A DNA stretch of 64,000 nucleotides, from the NCBI RefSeq assembly GCF_003355155.1, contig NZ_CP031320.1, forward strand, positions 5,757,367-5,821,366, read 5' to 3'. Of the stretch, positions 24,723-32,868 are shown piece by piece (position 1 is the stretch's first letter; every line of letters begins with the position of its first letter). This DNA comes from Streptomyces armeniacus. Lineage in GTDB: Bacteria > Actinomycetota > Actinomycetes > Streptomycetales > Streptomycetaceae. The notes beneath the pieces are model-generated. The model saw nothing but the letters and a program-made list of their open reading frames with translations. It ran no database searches and had not been told where the DNA came from. The translations under genes were made by a program, and so were the position numbers.

Positions 24723-26035
24723 GACTCGTCCCTGTTCCACGTCGCCCACTCCTCGTCCGCGCGCTCCTGCATGCCGCGCAGCGTGGCGCCGGCGGAGGAG
24801 GCCTTCGTCATGAAGCCGCCCAGCGCGTCGGTGTTGCCCTGGATGAGGTTGGGCGGCCCCGATTCGCCGTAGCGCGGCAGCAGCATCCAGCGCTCCTTCC
24901 GCGCCCGCTCCTTGAGCCTGGCGAGGAACGGATTGCCGGGCCGCGACAGCGGGTTGGCCGAGGAGTCCTGGAGGAAGTCCGTCCACACCCGCTGCACGCT
25001 GGGATGGAGCCAGTTCGCGGCGTTGGCCATGGCGGCCTCGTGCGAGACCGCCTTGCGGGGGACGGCGAGCGCGCCGGACTCCGTGATCACGGACTTGCGG
25101 GTGGCGGAGCCGACGGTGGGCAGGACGAAGGCGTCGAAGTCGGCGCCGGGCTTCATGCCGGTGGCGGAGATCCCCTGCGACTGCCAGGAGCCGTGCAGGA
25201 ACATCCCGATCCTGCCCGCCTTCAGCGCGGCCGGGCCGGTGTTCTGGTCGAAGTCGGCCGCGGTCATCCAGCCCTTGTCCATGAAGTCCTGCCAGATCTC
25301 CATGGCCTTCCTCGCCCGGGGATCCGTGTAGCTCGCCGTCCCGGTGATCAGCTCCGCGTAGAACTCCGGGTCGACCTTGCTGACGAGCTCCTGAAACCAC
25401 TCGTACGCGGGCCAGTTGCCGTTCTGCGTGGCGACGAACGGGGTGATGCCCGCCTTCTTCAGCACCTCGGCGTTGTGGAGGAGCTCCCGCCAGGTGTCCG
25501 GTGCCCGCAGGCCGTGCTCGCGGAAGACGGCCGTGTTGTAGAAGAGGACGTAGTACGACTCGTAGAGCGGGACGCCGTAGACGGTGCCGCGGTACGACAT
25601 CGCGTCCCGCACCGGCTTGGTGACCCAGCCCTTTCGCTCGTACGCCGCCCACATCCGCGAGAGGTCGGACAGCTCGCCCGTGCGGGCAAGGGACTTGAGG
25701 ACGTAGCCCGAGCCCCACTTGACCATGTCCGCGGCCTTCGTCGTCTGCAGCGAGATCTGTGTGACCTGCTTGAACGAGGTGGGGTTCGGGTTGGACAGCG
25801 GTCGCAGCGTGTACCCGGTGAGCTTCTCCAGCTCCCGTCCGGCTCTGGCGTAGCCCTCGTCCCAGGTGGCGTTGTCGTTGGCGAGCGACGTGGTGCCGGG
25901 CCGCACCGCCGTGCTGTCCCCGCGGGCGCAGCCGCCGGCCACGAGCGCCACGGCGCCCGCGCCGAGGCCGGCCAGCACGCCGCGACGGGCGAGTGGAGGG
26001 TGCGGCCGCTGCGCCGCCTCGCCGGTTGATCTCAT
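24719..26035 (-). CDS. Extracellular sugar-binding lipoprotein (CUT1)
   Basis: 438 aa. A Tat-type signal with twin Arg (LARRGVLAGLGAGAVALVAGGC) ends in a lipobox, the Cys being the lipidation site near residue 36. The mature part has the two-lobed solute-binding fold typical of oligosaccharide receptors (GVPLYESYYVLFYNT, GRIGMFLHGSWQS). First gene of the leftward mannan-type operon, delivering substrate to the two permeases. Two LacI-type operators lie in the divergent region upstream. Confidence 0.92.
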   Translation of the reverse strand: MRSTGEAAQRPHPPLARRGVLAGLGAGAVALVAGGCARGDSTAVRPGTTSLANDNATWDEGYARAGRELEKLTGYTLRPLSNPNPTSFKQVTQISLQTTKAADMVKWGSGYVLKSLARTGELSDLSRMWAAYERKGWVTKPVRDAMSYRGTVYGVPLYESYYVLFYNTAVFREHGLRAPDTWRELLHNAEVLKKAGITPFVATQNGNWPAYEWFQELVSKVDPEFYAELITGTASYTDPRARKAMEIWQDFMDKGWMTAADFDQNTGPAALKAGRIGMFLHGSWQSQGISATGMKPGADFDAFVLPTVGSATRKSVITESGALAVPRKAVSHEAAMANAANWLHPSVQRVWTDFLQDSSANPLSRPGNPFLARLKERARKERWMLLPRYGESGPPNLIQGNTDALGGFMTKASSAGATLRGMQERADEEWATWNRDES

Positions 26036-26162
26036 GGATTCCCTTCCCTCCGGGCTCCCCGGCAGGGATCCCTTGCTCTGGCGTGTGGTGGGGGACGAGG
26101 GACCGGTCCTCCCTCGGAGATCTCGCCGTACCGCACGGATTCGGCGGTTCGGATTGCCAGGA

Positions 26163-26179
26163 TGTTAACGACACCATCG
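26163..26179. promoter_or_regulatory. LacI-type operator, copy 1
   Basis: TGTTAACGACACCATCG matches copy 2 (26277-26293) at 13 of 17 positions, with dyad half-sites of the TG-TA-CG-type bound by LacI regulators. It lies 128 bp upstream of the leftward binding-protein start. Confidence 0.6.
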
Positions 26180-26276
26180 TTGGCGCACAAGGCTTCGCGT
26201 CGACATCTCCACACGAGAGCTGCTCTAGCTGCACAGATACTGTGGGTGCTGGGATCGTAGCCTTGTTGGAGTCTCG

Positions 26277-26293
26277 TGTTATCGGTACCATTG
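26277..26293. promoter_or_regulatory. LacI-type operator, copy 2
   Basis: TGTTATCGGTACCATTG contains a good dyad (TGTTATC / GGTACCA) centred on CG. It lies 34 bp upstream of the rightward isomerase start, placed to block that promoter. The LacI gene at 29114 is the likely binder. Confidence 0.6.
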
Positions 26294-26327
26294 GTTCGGT
26301 CGTCTCCCCCCGTATCCAGGAGTGCCC

Positions 26328-28040
26328 GTGCACCGCGCCCGCCCGTACGACCTGAGCCCCCGCTACGCCGCCACCGACGGTGCCGTGGTCCGCGGCTGGG
26401 AGGCCGCTGTCGCCGGCCTGCCGGCCGGCCCGGCCGTGCTCGCCCTCGACGGGCCCGCGGCCCTGGACTGGAACGCGGCCGCGGAGGGCCTCGCCGCGGC
26501 GCTGCGCGCACGCTCCGTCGAGGTGGCGCTGCTCGACGCGCGGGACCGCTGGTCCGCCGCCGCCGTGGAACGGCTCTGCGTGCCCGACGCGGACGCCGAC
26601 GCGTTCTTCCTGCCGCTCGCCGAGTTCTCCGTGGCCGACCTCTTCGACGGCCCGCTCACGGTGGACCGCCCCGCCGACGGCGTCCTGCTCGTCTACGGCC
26701 CCGGCAGCTCCCTGTGCTCACCCGACCTGCTGTGGTGGGCCGACCTGCCGAAGCGGTACGCCGAGAGGGCCGTGGCCCGGGGCACGCTGCCGGTCGGCGC
26801 CAACCTCGGCCGTCCCGGCGTGCCCGGCGAGCTGCGCAGCCTCTTCTACACCGACTGGCCCGTCACCGACCGCCACCGCGACGCGCTCGCCCCCCGTATC
26901 GACCGCTGGGTCGACCTCCAGGACCGGGACGCCCCCGCGTCCCTCGACGGCGCCGCCCTCCGTGCCACCCTCGACCGCCTCGCCGGCGGCCCGGTGCGCA
27001 CCCGCCCGTACTTCAACTCCACCCCGTGGGGCGGCCACTGGGCCGAACGGGAGCTCGGCTTCGCGCCCGACGGCGGGAACACCGCCCTCGGCTACGAGCT
27101 GATCGCCCCCGAGTCCGGGATACTCGTCGGCCGGGACGCCGGCGCCCAGGTCGAGCTGCCGTTCCAGCTGCTGTGCGTCCTGCACCCCGAGCGGTTCCTC
27201 GGCCCGGACGTGCACCGCCGGTACGGCACCTCCTTCCCGATCCGCTTCGACTACCTCGACACTGTCGGCGGCGGCAGCCTCTCCGTGCACTGCCACCCAC
27301 AGGAGCGGTACATGCGGGACGTCTTCGGCTGGACGTACACCCAGCACGAGACCTACTACCTCACCGCGAGCGAACCCGGCGCCCGCGTCTACCTCGGGCT
27401 GCGCGAGAGCGCCGAGGTGGACGTCCTGCGCAAGGAAGTCGAGGAGTCCGCCGCGCACGGCACGCCGCTGCGCGTCGAGGACCACGTGCAGACGCATTCC
27501 GCCGAGCCGGGGCAGCTGTTCATGATCCCGGCCGGGGTCCCGCACGCCTCCGGCGAGGGCAATCTCGTACTGGAGATCAGCGCCACGCCGTACCTCTACT
27601 CCCTGCGCCTCTACGACTGGCTGCGCCGCTCCACGTCCGGCGTGCCCCGGCCGCTCTCGCACCGCCACGCGTTCGCCAATCTGGACACCGCGCGGCGCGG
27701 CGGGGACGTGGTACGGGACCTGGTCCAGCGGCCGCGTACGGTGCGCTCCGGCGAGGGCTGGCGCGAGGAGCTGCTCGGCGAGCTGCCCGACATGTTCTAC
27801 GCCGTCCACCGCTTCGTCCTCGACGGCACCGGGCCCGCCGAGGACGACACCGACGGGCGTTTCCACGTCCTCAACGTGACCGCCGGTGACGGCGTCGTGG
27901 TGGAGACCGCCGACGGCCGGCGCCACGACCTCGCGTTCGCCGAGACCCTCACCGTTCCGGCGGCCGTGGGCGCGTACCGGCTGCACCCCGCCGGGACGCG
28001 TCCCGCACAGGTCGTCAAGGCGCTGGTGAGGCCGGCGTGA
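26328..28040 (+). CDS. Class I mannose-6-phosphate isomerase-like protein with extra N-terminal domain
   Basis: 570 aa, longer than ordinary ManA (about 390). The C-terminal part (from about 220) is a cupin isomerase: PYFNSTPWGGHW, zinc-site SVHCHPQERYM, and MIPAGVPHASGEGNLVLEIS. The first 190 residues look like a P-loop nucleoside-kinase fold with the P-loop decayed (VLALDGPAALDW where GxxxxGKS would be), followed by LLVYGPGSS and DLLWWADLPKRYAER; this reading is tentative. GTG at 26328 is chosen over GTG 26322 because AGGAG ends 5 nt before it. It would convert mannose-6-phosphate to fructose-6-phosphate, fitting the neighbouring mannosidases. Its stop overlaps the ROK gene by 4 bp. Confidence 0.8.
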   Translation: MHRARPYDLSPRYAATDGAVVRGWEAAVAGLPAGPAVLALDGPAALDWNAAAEGLAAALRARSVEVALLDARDRWSAAAVERLCVPDADADAFFLPLAEFSVADLFDGPLTVDRPADGVLLVYGPGSSLCSPDLLWWADLPKRYAERAVARGTLPVGANLGRPGVPGELRSLFYTDWPVTDRHRDALAPRIDRWVDLQDRDAPASLDGAALRATLDRLAGGPVRTRPYFNSTPWGGHWAERELGFAPDGGNTALGYELIAPESGILVGRDAGAQVELPFQLLCVLHPERFLGPDVHRRYGTSFPIRFDYLDTVGGGSLSVHCHPQERYMRDVFGWTYTQHETYYLTASEPGARVYLGLRESAEVDVLRKEVEESAAHGTPLRVEDHVQTHSAEPGQLFMIPAGVPHASGEGNLVLEISATPYLYSLRLYDWLRRSTSGVPRPLSHRHAFANLDTARRGGDVVRDLVQRPRTVRSGEGWREELLGELPDMFYAVHRFVLDGTGPAEDDTDGRFHVLNVTAGDGVVVETADGRRHDLAFAETLTVPAAVGAYRLHPAGTRPAQVVKALVRPA

Positions 28041-29020
28041 CGCGGGTGCCGGTGCTGGAGATCGGCGGCACGCACGTGACCGCGGCCCTGGTCGACACGG
28101 ACAACGGCCGGCCGGTCGAAGGCAGCGTCGTACGCCGCCCGGTGCCCGCCGACGCGGGGGCCGGGGAGATCCTCGACGCACTCGCCGCTCCGGCGCGGCG
28201 CATCGAGGTGCCGGAGGGCGCGCACTGGGGCGTCGCGATCCCGGGACCGTTCGACTACGGGAGCGGCGTCGGCAGGTTCCGGGGCATCGGCAAGTTCGAG
28301 TCGCTGCACGGCGTGGACGTCGGGGCGGGACTGCGGGAACGGCTGCTGCCGCGCCCGCGGAACGTCAGCTTCCTGAACGACGCGGACGCCTTCGCCGTCG
28401 GCGAGTACCACGCGGGTGCCGCCGCGGGCCACGAGCGGGCGCTGTGCCTCACGCTCGGTACGGGCGTCGGCTCCTCGTTCCTGCGGGGCGGGCGGCCGGT
28501 GACCGAGGGGCCCTCGGTGCCGCCCGAGGGCAGGGTCCACCGGATCAACGTCGGCGGGCTGCCGCTGGAGGAAGTTGTCTCGCGCCGCGCGATCCGCGCA
28601 CGTTACGCCCGTACGGCGGGCGGTGCGGGCGGTGCGGGCGGTGCGGGCGGCGCGGACACCGCGGCCCCCGGCGAGGGACCCGACGTCAGCGACATCGCGG
28701 CGCTCGCCCGCCGCGGCGACCCGCACGCGCGGGCGGCGCTCACGGCCTGCCTCTCCGCGCTGGGCCGGGCGCTGGCGCCCTGGTGCGCCGCGTTCCGGCC
28801 GGGCGTGCTGGTCGTCGGGGGTTCCATGGCGGCCTCCTGGGACCTCCTCGCCCCCGCCCTGCGGGCCGGGCTGGACGCCGGCGCGCGGGAGGACGGGCGC
28901 ACCATGGAGGCGGTGGACCTGCGTACGGCGGCGCGGCCCGCCGACGCGCCGCTGATCGGCGCGGCGCACTGGGTGCTGCGGCAGACCGGCGGCCCCGCCC
29001 CGCCCGCCCGGCCCGCCTAG
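28037..29020 (+). CDS. ROK-family sugar kinase
   Basis: 327 aa. ROK proteins phosphorylate hexoses or act as regulators. This one has the ATP-binding start VLEIGGTHVTAALVD, the sugar-site Asn-Asp pair FLNDADAFAVGE and the phosphate loop LTLGTGVGSSF. There is no DNA-binding domain, so it is an enzyme. The zinc-cluster motif CxCGxxGC of many ROK kinases is missing, as in a subset of the family. A GGTGCGGGC tandem repeat (about 28613-28654) encodes AGG repeats in a surface loop. Start overlaps the isomerase stop (GTGA). Mannokinase activity would fit the locus but is inferred. Confidence 0.85.
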   Translation: MTRVPVLEIGGTHVTAALVDTDNGRPVEGSVVRRPVPADAGAGEILDALAAPARRIEVPEGAHWGVAIPGPFDYGSGVGRFRGIGKFESLHGVDVGAGLRERLLPRPRNVSFLNDADAFAVGEYHAGAAAGHERALCLTLGTGVGSSFLRGGRPVTEGPSVPPEGRVHRINVGGLPLEEVVSRRAIRARYARTAGGAGGAGGAGGADTAAPGEGPDVSDIAALARRGDPHARAALTACLSALGRALAPWCAAFRPGVLVVGGSMAASWDLLAPALRAGLDAGAREDGRTMEAVDLRTAARPADAPLIGAAHWVLRQTGGPAPPARPA

Positions 29021-29113
29021 AATGTCGCCGCCCGGGTGTCCCGCCGGCGGCACACCCGCTGCCGTACGACCGCACGGAGCACGGTGTCTGACGGTACGAA
29101 GGAAGGCCAGGCC

Positions 29114-30136
29114 ATGACAGAGCGTCGAGCGAGCGACGCCGGCGCACCGACCATGCGCGACGTCGCCGCCCGTGCCGGGGTCAGCGCCATGACCGTCTCG
29201 CGCGTGCTCAAGGACGACGCCCGGGTCAGCGAGGCGTCACGGGAACGCGTCCTGCGTGCCGTCGACGCCCTCGGCTACCGGCGCAACGAGACCGCCCGCC
29301 GGCTGCGGCTCGGCAGCAGCGGAATGATCGTGCTGATCGTCACCAACCTCGCCAACCCCTTCTACTCGCGCCTCGCCCTCGGCGTGCAGGAGGTGGCGTC
29401 CGAGCACGGTCTGCGCGTCGTGCTCAGCAACACCGCGGAGGAGTACGAGCGGGAGCGCAGCGCCGTGGCGGACTTCGCGTCCCGGCAGATGGACGGCATG
29501 ATCGTCGTTCCCGCCGGCAGCAACCACCGCCATCTGACCCCGAGCGCCCTGCGCGGCATGCCCGTCGTGCTCGCCTCCCGGCCGCCCGCCGGAATGGACG
29601 CGGACTGCGTCCTCGTCGACGACTTCGGCGGCGCGGAGGAGGCCACCCGGCAGCTTCTCGCCGACGGCCACCGGAAGATCGGCTTCCTGGGCAACCCGCC
29701 CGCCCTCTACACCGGCGCCGAACGCTTCCGCGGCTACTGGTCCGCCCACGAGGCGGCCGGCGTCGAACCCGACGAGCGCCACATCCGCCGCGGCCTCGCC
29801 GACGTGGGCACCGCCGAGCGCGCCGCGACCGCGCTGCTGGCGGATCCGGAGCCGCCGACCGCGCTGTTCTGCACCAACAACCGCCTCACCAAGGGCGCGA
29901 TCAGGGCCGTGCGCACGCTCGGGCGGCCGGTCGCGCTCGCCGGCTTCGACGACTTCGATCTCGCGGAGGTGCTCGGGCTGCCGCTGACGATCGTGTCGTA
30001 CGACGCCGACGAGATAGGGCGCCGCGCCGCCCAGATGCTGATCGACCGCATCAACGACCGTTCCGAGGCACCGCTGCCCGCCCGCCGCACGGTGGTGCCC
30101 ACGCATGTCATCCGCTACGGCGGCGCTCCGGCGTGA
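29114..30136 (+). CDS. LacI-family transcriptional regulator
   Basis: 340 aa. The N-terminal helix-turn-helix and hinge (TMRDVAARAGVSAMTVSRVLKDDARVS to RRNETARRLRLGSS) are followed by a periplasmic-binding-like sensor domain (MIVLIVTNLANPFYSRLALGVQ). GAAGGAAGG precedes the ATG at 29114. Located 93 bp after the ROK gene, it most likely represses both arms of the mannan-type locus through the two operators at 26163 and 26277; the inducer would be a manno-oligosaccharide or derivative. Confidence 0.92.
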   Translation: MTERRASDAGAPTMRDVAARAGVSAMTVSRVLKDDARVSEASRERVLRAVDALGYRRNETARRLRLGSSGMIVLIVTNLANPFYSRLALGVQEVASEHGLRVVLSNTAEEYERERSAVADFASRQMDGMIVVPAGSNHRHLTPSALRGMPVVLASRPPAGMDADCVLVDDFGGAEEATRQLLADGHRKIGFLGNPPALYTGAERFRGYWSAHEAAGVEPDERHIRRGLADVGTAERAATALLADPEPPTALFCTNNRLTKGAIRAVRTLGRPVALAGFDDFDLAEVLGLPLTIVSYDADEIGRRAAQMLIDRINDRSEAPLPARRTVVPTHVIRYGGAPA

Positions 30137-30184
30137 CGCGAGCCTCGTACGGCATCACTTGCGCCGGGCAGGGTTCGGGCAGAC

Positions 30185-30208
30185 AATTAGTAGGACGTCC
30201 TAGTAATT
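30185..30208. promoter_or_regulatory. 24-bp near-perfect palindrome upstream of icmA
   Basis: Centred between 30196 and 30197 on TAGGACGTCCTA, the dyad extends 12 bp each side with one mismatched pair (30190/30203). It lies 65 bp before the icmA start and is A/T-rich at its edges, unlike its surroundings. Size and position suit a TetR- or GntR-type repressor site. Confidence 0.65.
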
Positions 30209-30273
30209 AACCGACCGCAGCCGCCCGCGGAGACCCCGTGGGGCCGCGCGCTCGCGGAGAGGCGAAGAACCGC

Positions 30274-31974
30274 ATGGATGCTGAGGCCATCGAGCAAGGC
30301 CGGCTGCGCTGGCAGGCGCGCTACGACGCCGCGCGCACCCGCGACGCGGATTTCACCACGCTGTCCGGCGACCCGGTCGACCCGGTGTACGGCCCGCGGC
30401 CGGGGGACACGTACGAGGGGTTCGAACGGATCGGCTGGCCCGGCGAGTTCCCGTACACGCGCGGTCTGCACGCCACCGGGTACCGCGGACGCACCTGGAC
30501 CATCCGCCAGTTCGCGGGCTTCGGCAACGCCGAGCAGACGAACGAGCGGTACAAGATGATCCTCGAGGCGGGCGGCGGCGGGCTCTCCGTCGCGTTCGAC
30601 ATGCCCACCCTGATGGGGCGCGACTCGGACGAGCCGAAGTCGCTCGGCGAGGTCGGGCACTGCGGTGTCGCGATCGACTCGGCGGCCGACATGGAGGTCC
30701 TGTTCCGGGACATCCCGCTGGGCGACGTCACGACCTCCATGACGATCTCCGGGCCCGCCGTCCCGATCTTCTGCATGTACCTGGTGGCGGCGGAGCGGCA
30801 GGGCGTCGACCCGGGCGTGCTGAACGGCACGCTCCAGACGGACATCTTCAAGGAGTACATCGCGCAGAAGGAGTGGCTGTTCCAGCCGGAGCCGCACCTG
30901 CGGCTGATCGGCGACCTGATGGAGCACTGCGCGCGCGGCATCCCGGCGTACAAGCCGCTGTCCGTCTCCGGGTACCACATCCGCGAGGCCGGCTCGACGG
31001 CCGCGCAGGAGCTGGCGTACACGCTCGCGGACGGCTTCGGGTACGTCGAGCTGGGGCTGTCCCGCGGGCTCGACGTCAACACGTTCGCGCCCGGCCTGTC
31101 CTTCTTCTTCGACGCGCACCTCGACTTCTTCGAGGAGATCGCCAAGTTCCGCGCGGCGCGCCGGATCTGGGCCCGCTGGATGCGCGACGTGTACGGCGCG
31201 GAGTCCGAGAAGGCGCAGTGGCTCCGCTTCCACACCCAGACGGCCGGCGTCTCGCTCACGGCGCAGCAGCCGTACAACAACGTGGTCCGTACGGCCGTCG
31301 AGGCGCTCTCCGCGGTCCTCGGCGGCACCAACTCCCTGCACACCAACGCCCTCGACGAGACACTCGCGCTCCCCAGCGAGCAGGCCGCCGAGATCGCGCT
31401 GCGCACGCAGCAGGTGCTGATGGAGGAGACGGGCATCACCAACGTCGCGGACCCGCTGGGCGGTTCGTGGTACGTGGAGCAGTTGACCGACCGTATCGAG
31501 GCCGACGCCGAGAAGATCTTCGAGCAGATCAAGGAGCGCGGCCGGCGCGCGGTGCCGGACGGGCAGCACCCCATCGGGCCGATGACGTCGGGCATCCTGC
31601 GCGGCATCGAGGACGGCTGGTTCACCGGTGAGATCGCCGAGGCGGCCTTCCAGTACCAGCGGGCGCTGGAGAAGGACGACAAGCGGGTCGTCGGCGTCAA
31701 CTGCCACACCGGCTCCGTCACCGGCGACCTGGAGATCCTGCGGGTCAGCCACGAGGTGGAGCGCGACCAGGTCCGCATCCTCGGCGAGCGCAAGGCCGCC
31801 CGCGACGACGCCGCCGTACGGGCCGCACTGGACGCGATGCTCGCGGCCGCCCGTACGGACGCGAACATGATCGAGCCGATGCTCGACGCGGTGCGGGCGG
31901 AGGCCACGCTGGGCGAGATCTGCGGCGTGCTCCGCGACGAGTGGGGCGTCTACACGGAGCCGCCCGGCTTCTGA
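30274..31974 (+). CDS. icmA: Isobutyryl-CoA mutase large (catalytic) subunit
   Basis: 566 aa, the substrate-binding TIM-barrel subunit without the B12 domain. It interconverts isobutyryl-CoA and n-butyryl-CoA with adenosylcobalamin held by a separate small subunit, linking valine catabolism to fatty-acid and polyketide precursors. Family residues that distinguish it from methylmalonyl-CoA mutase are present: Phe80 in RQFAGFGNAEQTNERY and Gln198 in EYIAQKEW, where the methylmalonyl enzymes have Tyr and Arg. The 566-residue length equals that recalled for IcmA. The small subunit is not in this window. A palindromic operator lies upstream; a TetR gene converges from downstream. Confidence 0.93.
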   Translation: MDAEAIEQGRLRWQARYDAARTRDADFTTLSGDPVDPVYGPRPGDTYEGFERIGWPGEFPYTRGLHATGYRGRTWTIRQFAGFGNAEQTNERYKMILEAGGGGLSVAFDMPTLMGRDSDEPKSLGEVGHCGVAIDSAADMEVLFRDIPLGDVTTSMTISGPAVPIFCMYLVAAERQGVDPGVLNGTLQTDIFKEYIAQKEWLFQPEPHLRLIGDLMEHCARGIPAYKPLSVSGYHIREAGSTAAQELAYTLADGFGYVELGLSRGLDVNTFAPGLSFFFDAHLDFFEEIAKFRAARRIWARWMRDVYGAESEKAQWLRFHTQTAGVSLTAQQPYNNVVRTAVEALSAVLGGTNSLHTNALDETLALPSEQAAEIALRTQQVLMEETGITNVADPLGGSWYVEQLTDRIEADAEKIFEQIKERGRRAVPDGQHPIGPMTSGILRGIEDGWFTGEIAEAAFQYQRALEKDDKRVVGVNCHTGSVTGDLEILRVSHEVERDQVRILGERKAARDDAAVRAALDAMLAAARTDANMIEPMLDAVRAEATLGEICGVLRDEWGVYTEPPGF

Positions 31975-31981
31975 GCGCGCG

Positions 31982-32008
31982 CCGGCCCCGCTGCTTCCGG
32001 CGGGCCGG
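31982..32008. terminator. Weak hairpin between convergent icmA and TetR genes
   Basis: CCGGCCC (31982-31988) can pair with GGGCCGG (32002-32008) in the 52-bp gap between the two stops; the 13-nt loop makes it only moderately convincing. Confidence 0.4.
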
Positions 32009-32026
32009 TGCTTCGTCCGTCCGGGC

Positions 32027-32617
32027 TCAGGCGAGTGAGCCGAGCCCGGACACCAGCAGGCCCGTGAAGGCGGACACCCAGGCGTCGTCCACCGGTTCGG
32101 CGCTCACGAGCACCCGGTGCACGACGGCGCCCGCGATCACGTCGAAGATCAGGTCCGCCTGCCGCGCGGCCGCCGCCGGGTCCTCGTCCGCGGGCAGCTC
32201 CCCGCGGGCCTGCGCGCGTGCGCGCCCCTCCAGCACGAGCCGCTTCTGCCGGTCCACGATCGCCGTACGGATGCGGTCCCGCAGCACCGGGTCGCGGGTG
32301 GACTCGGCGACCAGCGCCATCAGCGCGGTGGCCGTCTCGGGCCGCTCCAGCAGCGCGGCGAAGGACCGGACGACGCCGCTCACATCGGCCTGGAGGCTGC
32401 CGCGGTCGGGGAGTTCGAGCTCGTCGAAGAGCGCCGCCACCGCCTCCACGACGAGCGTGCTCTTGCCCGTCCAGCGGCGGTAGAGCGTGGTCTTCGCCAC
32501 ACCGGCGCGGGCCGCGACATCGCCCATCGTCAGCTTGGACCAGCCCAGTTCGACGAGCGCGGCACGGGTCGCGTCGAGTATCGCGCGGTCCGCGGCGGCG
32601 CTGCGTGGTCGGGCCAT
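32027..32617 (-). CDS. TetR-family transcriptional regulator
   Basis: 196 aa. N-terminal helix-turn-helix (AILDATRAALVELGWSKLTMGDVAARAGVAKTTLYRRW, residues about 12-50) and an all-helical ligand domain. It converges on icmA and is followed on the other side by the thioredoxin-like gene. Possible targets are the palindromes at 30185, 32773, 33933 and 34062, but sequence alone does not decide. Confidence 0.92.
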   Translation of the reverse strand: MARPRSAAADRAILDATRAALVELGWSKLTMGDVAARAGVAKTTLYRRWTGKSTLVVEAVAALFDELELPDRGSLQADVSGVVRSFAALLERPETATALMALVAESTRDPVLRDRIRTAIVDRQKRLVLEGRARAQARGELPADEDPAAAARQADLIFDVIAGAVVHRVLVSAEPVDDAWVSAFTGLLVSGLGSLA

Positions 32618-32772
32618 GGCGGCACCCTACCGACCCCCGTATCCGCTCCCGCGTTTGAGGAGGGTCCGCGGCGGACACGGTCTGCCAGTGGGCCATCACG
32701 CAGCGCCCCGGCGCACTTTCGCCGCGGCGGGGGCCTTCCCGGCCGCCGGACGGGCTGGAGGCGGGGCTGTTA

Positions 32773-32789
32773 CGCTACAAGTCGTAGCG
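32773..32789. promoter_or_regulatory. Inverted repeat upstream of thioredoxin/TPR gene
   Basis: CGCTAC (32773-32778) and GTAGCG (32784-32789) with a 5-bp spacer lie in the 251-bp region between the divergent TetR and thioredoxin-like genes, about 80 bp before the latter. Candidate operator. Confidence 0.45.
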
Positions 32790-32868
32790 GAACGATGATC
32801 GGCGCGACAGCCACACACCGGGTGGGGACCCGGTAACGAACACCGCGCGAAAGGGGGAGACTGGTCTC

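Noticed and set aside
30274..31974. Methylmalonyl-CoA mutase
   Set aside because: Phe80 and Gln198 and the missing B12 domain point to isobutyryl-CoA mutase large subunit.
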